Shown piece by piece: positions 39,084 to 39,242 of a DNA stretch of 39,242 bases. Positions within the stretch are counted from its first letter, which is position 1. Every line of letters begins with the position of its first letter. This DNA is from Cyclobacteriaceae bacterium (GTDB lineage: Bacteria > Bacteroidota > Bacteroidia > Cytophagales > Cyclobacteriaceae): the NCBI GenBank assembly GCA_020436125.1, contig JAGQYK010000005.1:1-39242 (forward strand), given 5' to 3'. Both the position numbers and the translations under genes were made by a program. The notes under the pieces are model-generated. The model made no database searches. It worked only from the letters and a program-made list of their open reading frames with translations, and was not told the origin of the DNA.

Positions 39084-39242
39084 ATGATCAAACTAAAAAA
39101 CTTAGAAAAAGTGTATTCTACTGAAGAAGTAGAAACCACCGCCCTTAACAACATTAATCTTGAAATTAAAGAAGGAGAGTTTGTGGCTATCATGGGCCCT
39201 TCAGGTTGTGGCAAGTCTACCTTGTTGAATATTCTTGGATTG
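39084..39242 (+). CDS. ABC transporter ATPase, MacB/LolD-like (cut by window end)
   Basis: The first 53 codons are present. The sequence [20 protein letters not shown] leads to [18 protein letters not shown] and a perfect Walker [15 protein letters not shown]. The threonine-rich [12 protein letters not shown] lead-in is characteristic of the LolD/MacB branch that exports lipoproteins, peptides or macrolides. The separate adaptor upstream supports a tripartite efflux system. A permease domain or partner gene should follow outside the window. The 127 bp before it contains no terminator, so read-through from the adaptor gene is expected. Confidence 0.88.
   Translation, partial: MIKLKNLEKVYSTEEVETTALNNINLEIKEGEFVAIMGPSGCGKSTLLNILGL

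Noticed and set aside
1-39242. CRISPR array, insertion sequence, prophage or integron
   Set aside because: No regularly spaced direct repeats, transposase, integrase or phage structural genes were seen on either strand.

Overview
The window looks like chromosome of a Bacteroidota bacterium, most likely order Cytophagales. The evidence is a SusC/SusD pair, a TamB gene divergent from tsaD, an ExbB/ExbD cluster, a fused alpha/beta 2-oxoacid dehydrogenase E1, small lipoproteins, and several promoters of the Bacteroidota type (TTTG, 19-21 bp, TAnnTTTG). I see no integrase, transposase, phage gene or CRISPR array. The content is mostly housekeeping and envelope genes, and genus cannot be decided by eye.

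Layout. 1-675 (minus): the end of a glycan cluster, with a glycosyltransferase fragment and a methyltransferase. 818-1375 (minus): ruvC. 1412-7320 (plus): a tight six-gene run with a family 2 glycosyltransferase, SpoIIE-type phosphatase, polysaccharide deacetylase, second glycosyltransferase, TatD nuclease and asparaginase. It ends at a terminator, followed by tRNA-Ser(GGA) on minus. 7794-9960 (plus): exbB, an unknown small membrane protein, exbD, exbD, with a clear promoter and terminator. 10030-17509: an MFS transporter, AMP nucleosidase, a lone HsdR-N-like nuclease domain, alanine dehydrogenase, a gamma-glutamylcyclotransferase-like protein, the fused E1 and a lipoprotein. 17545-18741 (plus): a LuxE-like acyl-protein synthetase and a 39-residue lipoprotein with its own promoter. 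18747-26323 (minus): a REC-AAA+ regulator without a DNA-binding domain, rnpB, a hypothetical gene, a DUF2279-like protein and TamB. 26334-29568 (plus): tsaD, a hotdog thioesterase, smpB, an NlpC/P60 peptidase and an HNH nuclease. 29569-30112: a 544-bp leader rich in repeats. 30113-34597 (plus): susC and susD. 34686-37407 (minus): a histidine kinase and an NtrC-type regulator. 37706 to the end (plus): an efflux membrane-fusion protein and the start of a MacB-like ABC ATPase.

How the parts fit. The best candidate for a self-contained system is the right end. The NtrC-type regulator and its kinase are divergent from a MacA/MacB-like export operon. The roughly 300 bp between them hold two sigma-54-like promoter elements facing outward. 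Between those lie two inverted-repeat sites 20 bp apart, almost equidistant from both predicted start sites. This suggests one shared enhancer controlling both the regulator and the pump. Other points of interest are a possible exchange of Asp and Asn in the thiamine-diphosphate site of the fused E1, a sigma-54-type AAA+ regulator with no helix-turn-helix and a changed GAFTGA loop, a seven-fold CCACT/AGTGG cluster ahead of susC, and identical palindromes in RNase P RNA helices.
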